In this document: piece after piece, positions 14,875 to 15,950 of the stretch
Numbering within the stretch: position 1 is the first letter of the stretch
Layout of the letters: every line of letters starts with the position of its first letter
Origin: Campylobacteraceae bacterium
GTDB taxonomy: Bacteria > Campylobacterota > Campylobacteria > Campylobacterales > Sulfurospirillaceae
DNA: 15,950 nucleotides
Reading direction: 5' to 3'
NCBI GenBank assembly: GCA_027055635.1
Contig: JALUMZ010000029.1
Location: 1-15,950, forward strand
Translations under genes and position numbers: made by a program
Notes under the pieces: generated by a model
Databases searched by the model: none
The model's input: only the letters and a program-made list of their open reading frames with translations
What the model was told of the DNA's origin: nothing

Positions 14875-15950
14875 ATGTGGAATCGTTTTAGTTTAAGAAT
14901 ACAACTTATTATCTTTATGACATCAGTGATAGCCATCATTGAAATAGCTACACTTGTAGTGGTTTTTAATATAAATAAATCCCAGGTAAAAGAGAGTTCT
15001 ATAAAAAATATAAATGTTATAGTGAGTTCTTTTAATAATGACTTTGTTAAAATGTTGCTGAATCCGAATGCTGATATATTTTCAGATATATCTTTTAGAC
15101 TATCAGCATTTACAAATATAAAATCCATACTTTTGTATAACAATAAGGGAAAAGCAGTTTTTCAATATGGTAATATATCACTTCTTCAAAAGAATAGAGA
15201 AACGCTAAAAAATAGAAGATATATTTTTGCAAAAACAGATCTTTTAATAAAAGAGGATATAGTTTCACAAGGATATGAGTTCGGGTATGTTTTGGTTGAT
15301 ACTGATTTAAAAGAGTACAATATAAAATATCAATCTTTGCTCTATATGCTATTTTTAACTTTTTTAATAATTTTAATCATTGGTATAATTTTAAGTATAA
15401 TTTTGAGTAAAAAATTTATTGAGCCCATAGAACAACTGCTCTATGGAATCAAAAATAGTAATCCTGCAAAGGATGAAATTATCAAACTGAATACTGATGC
15501 AAAAAATGAGATAAAAGAACTTTTTGATGCATTTAACCACCAAATGAAAGATATAAATATAGCTACAAAAGAGATAAAAAAAACACATCAGATGATGCAA
15601 GCACAATCACGACTTGCCCAAATGGGTGAAATGATAAGTATGATAGCTCATCAGTGGAGGCAACCACTTGCAGCAATAAGTAGTAGAGCTAATGCTATGA
15701 TCATAAAATCTAAATTAAATAAGATAACAAATGAGTTGGTAATAGTTAATTCAAAATATATCGTAGATTATTCAAGTCACCTAAGTAATACAATAGATGA
15801 TTTTAGAGATTTTTTTAAAGTAAATAAAAAGAAAACAATAACAAACCTTGATAAAATTATTAAAGAAGTATTATCTATAGTTGAAATTTCCATAACAAAT
15901 AAGAATATACAAATTATAAAAGAGTTGAATTGTAATGAAGAGTTTAATTC
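14875..15950 (+). CDS. Membrane sensor histidine kinase (3' partial)
   Basis: The frame opens at ATG 14875 and is still open at the window end after 358 codons. It starts with MWNRFSLRIQL and a membrane helix (about 10-32). A periplasmic sensing region of about 120 residues (33-153) with no recognised fold follows, then a second helix (about 155-179), a HAMP-like linker starting at FIEPIEQLL, and a helical dimerisation/phosphoacceptor region. The H-box reads QMGEMISMIAHQWRQPLAA with the phosphorylated histidine at H259, the form common in Campylobacterota kinases. The ATPase domain would follow beyond 15950, and a response regulator may lie further on. The gene is seven bases after the rhodanese gene with only a weak ribosome site, suggesting coupled expression. 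The signal is unknown; the neighbour hints at a sulfur compound, which is inference. Confidence 0.93.
   Translation, partial: MWNRFSLRIQLIIFMTSVIAIIEIATLVVVFNINKSQVKESSIKNINVIVSSFNNDFVKMLLNPNADIFSDISFRLSAFTNIKSILLYNNKGKAVFQYGNISLLQKNRETLKNRRYIFAKTDLLIKEDIVSQGYEFGYVLVDTDLKEYNIKYQSLLYMLFLTFLIILIIGIILSIILSKKFIEPIEQLLYGIKNSNPAKDEIIKLNTDAKNEIKELFDAFNHQMKDINIATKEIKKTHQMMQAQSRLAQMGEMISMIAHQWRQPLAAISSRANAMIIKSKLNKITNELVIVNSKYIVDYSSHLSNTIDDFRDFFKVNKKKTITNLDKIIKEVLSIVEISITNKNIQIIKELNCNEEFN

Noticed and set aside
14844..15143. Minus-strand open frame of 99 codons across the rhodanese/kinase junction
   Set aside because: The + strand kinase frame covers it with clear membrane helices; the minus frame resembles nothing.
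1..15950. CRISPR arrays, tRNA/rRNA genes, insertion sequences, phage or toxin-antitoxin genes
   Set aside because: No regular repeats, no cloverleaf-like sequence, no transposase or integrase motifs; nearly every base is in a recognisable core gene, and codon use looks uniform.

Overview
The window is an AT-rich, very densely packed chromosomal segment that looks like a member of the Campylobacterota (Epsilonproteobacteria), probably a free-living Sulfurimonas/Sulfurospirillum-type organism. Three things point there: heavy AUA and AAA codon use, the gene order lnt / yajC-secD-secF / small membrane protein / leuS / lptE-like / folC / mfd (from memory, close to the order in Campylobacter and Sulfurimonas), and a histidine kinase with the HQWRQPL type of H-box common in this phylum. 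The genus is inference only. No tRNA, rRNA, CRISPR array, insertion sequence or phage gene was seen. No stretch over 300 bases lacks a gene; the longest gap is about 90 bases, upstream of the rhodanese gene.

Layout. 1-816 (+): the 3' part of a chemoreceptor ending in a complete CZB zinc-binding domain. 813-2093 (-): lnt, the apolipoprotein N-acyltransferase, which meets the chemoreceptor tail to tail with a 4-base overlap. 2054-13945 (+): a long co-directional run of yajC, secD, secF, a small multi-pass membrane protein (DUF6394-like), leuS, an LptE-like lipoprotein gene, a diguanylate cyclase, folC and mfd. Most junctions overlap or have gaps under 15 bases, which suggests one operon or nested operons. 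The exception is an intrinsic-terminator-like hairpin between secF and the small membrane protein gene. 14037-14867 (+): an exported two-domain rhodanese with its own likely promoter. It is followed after 7 bases by a membrane histidine kinase (14875 onward) that runs off the window end before its ATPase domain.

Taken together, the block is mainly envelope biogenesis (Sec accessory complex, lipoprotein acylation, LPS assembly lipoprotein) plus housekeeping (leucyl-tRNA synthetase, folate polyglutamylation, transcription-coupled repair). A c-di-GMP synthase is embedded in it, and a signalling fringe lies at each end (CZB chemoreceptor; rhodanese plus histidine kinase).

I found no convincing undescribed system. 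The points most worth checking are the apparent CTG start of mfd, the in-operon terminator abutting a strong Shine-Dalgarno sequence upstream of leuS, the unclear lnt start that overlaps yajC on the other strand, and the rhodanese/histidine-kinase pair as a possible sulfur-responsive module.
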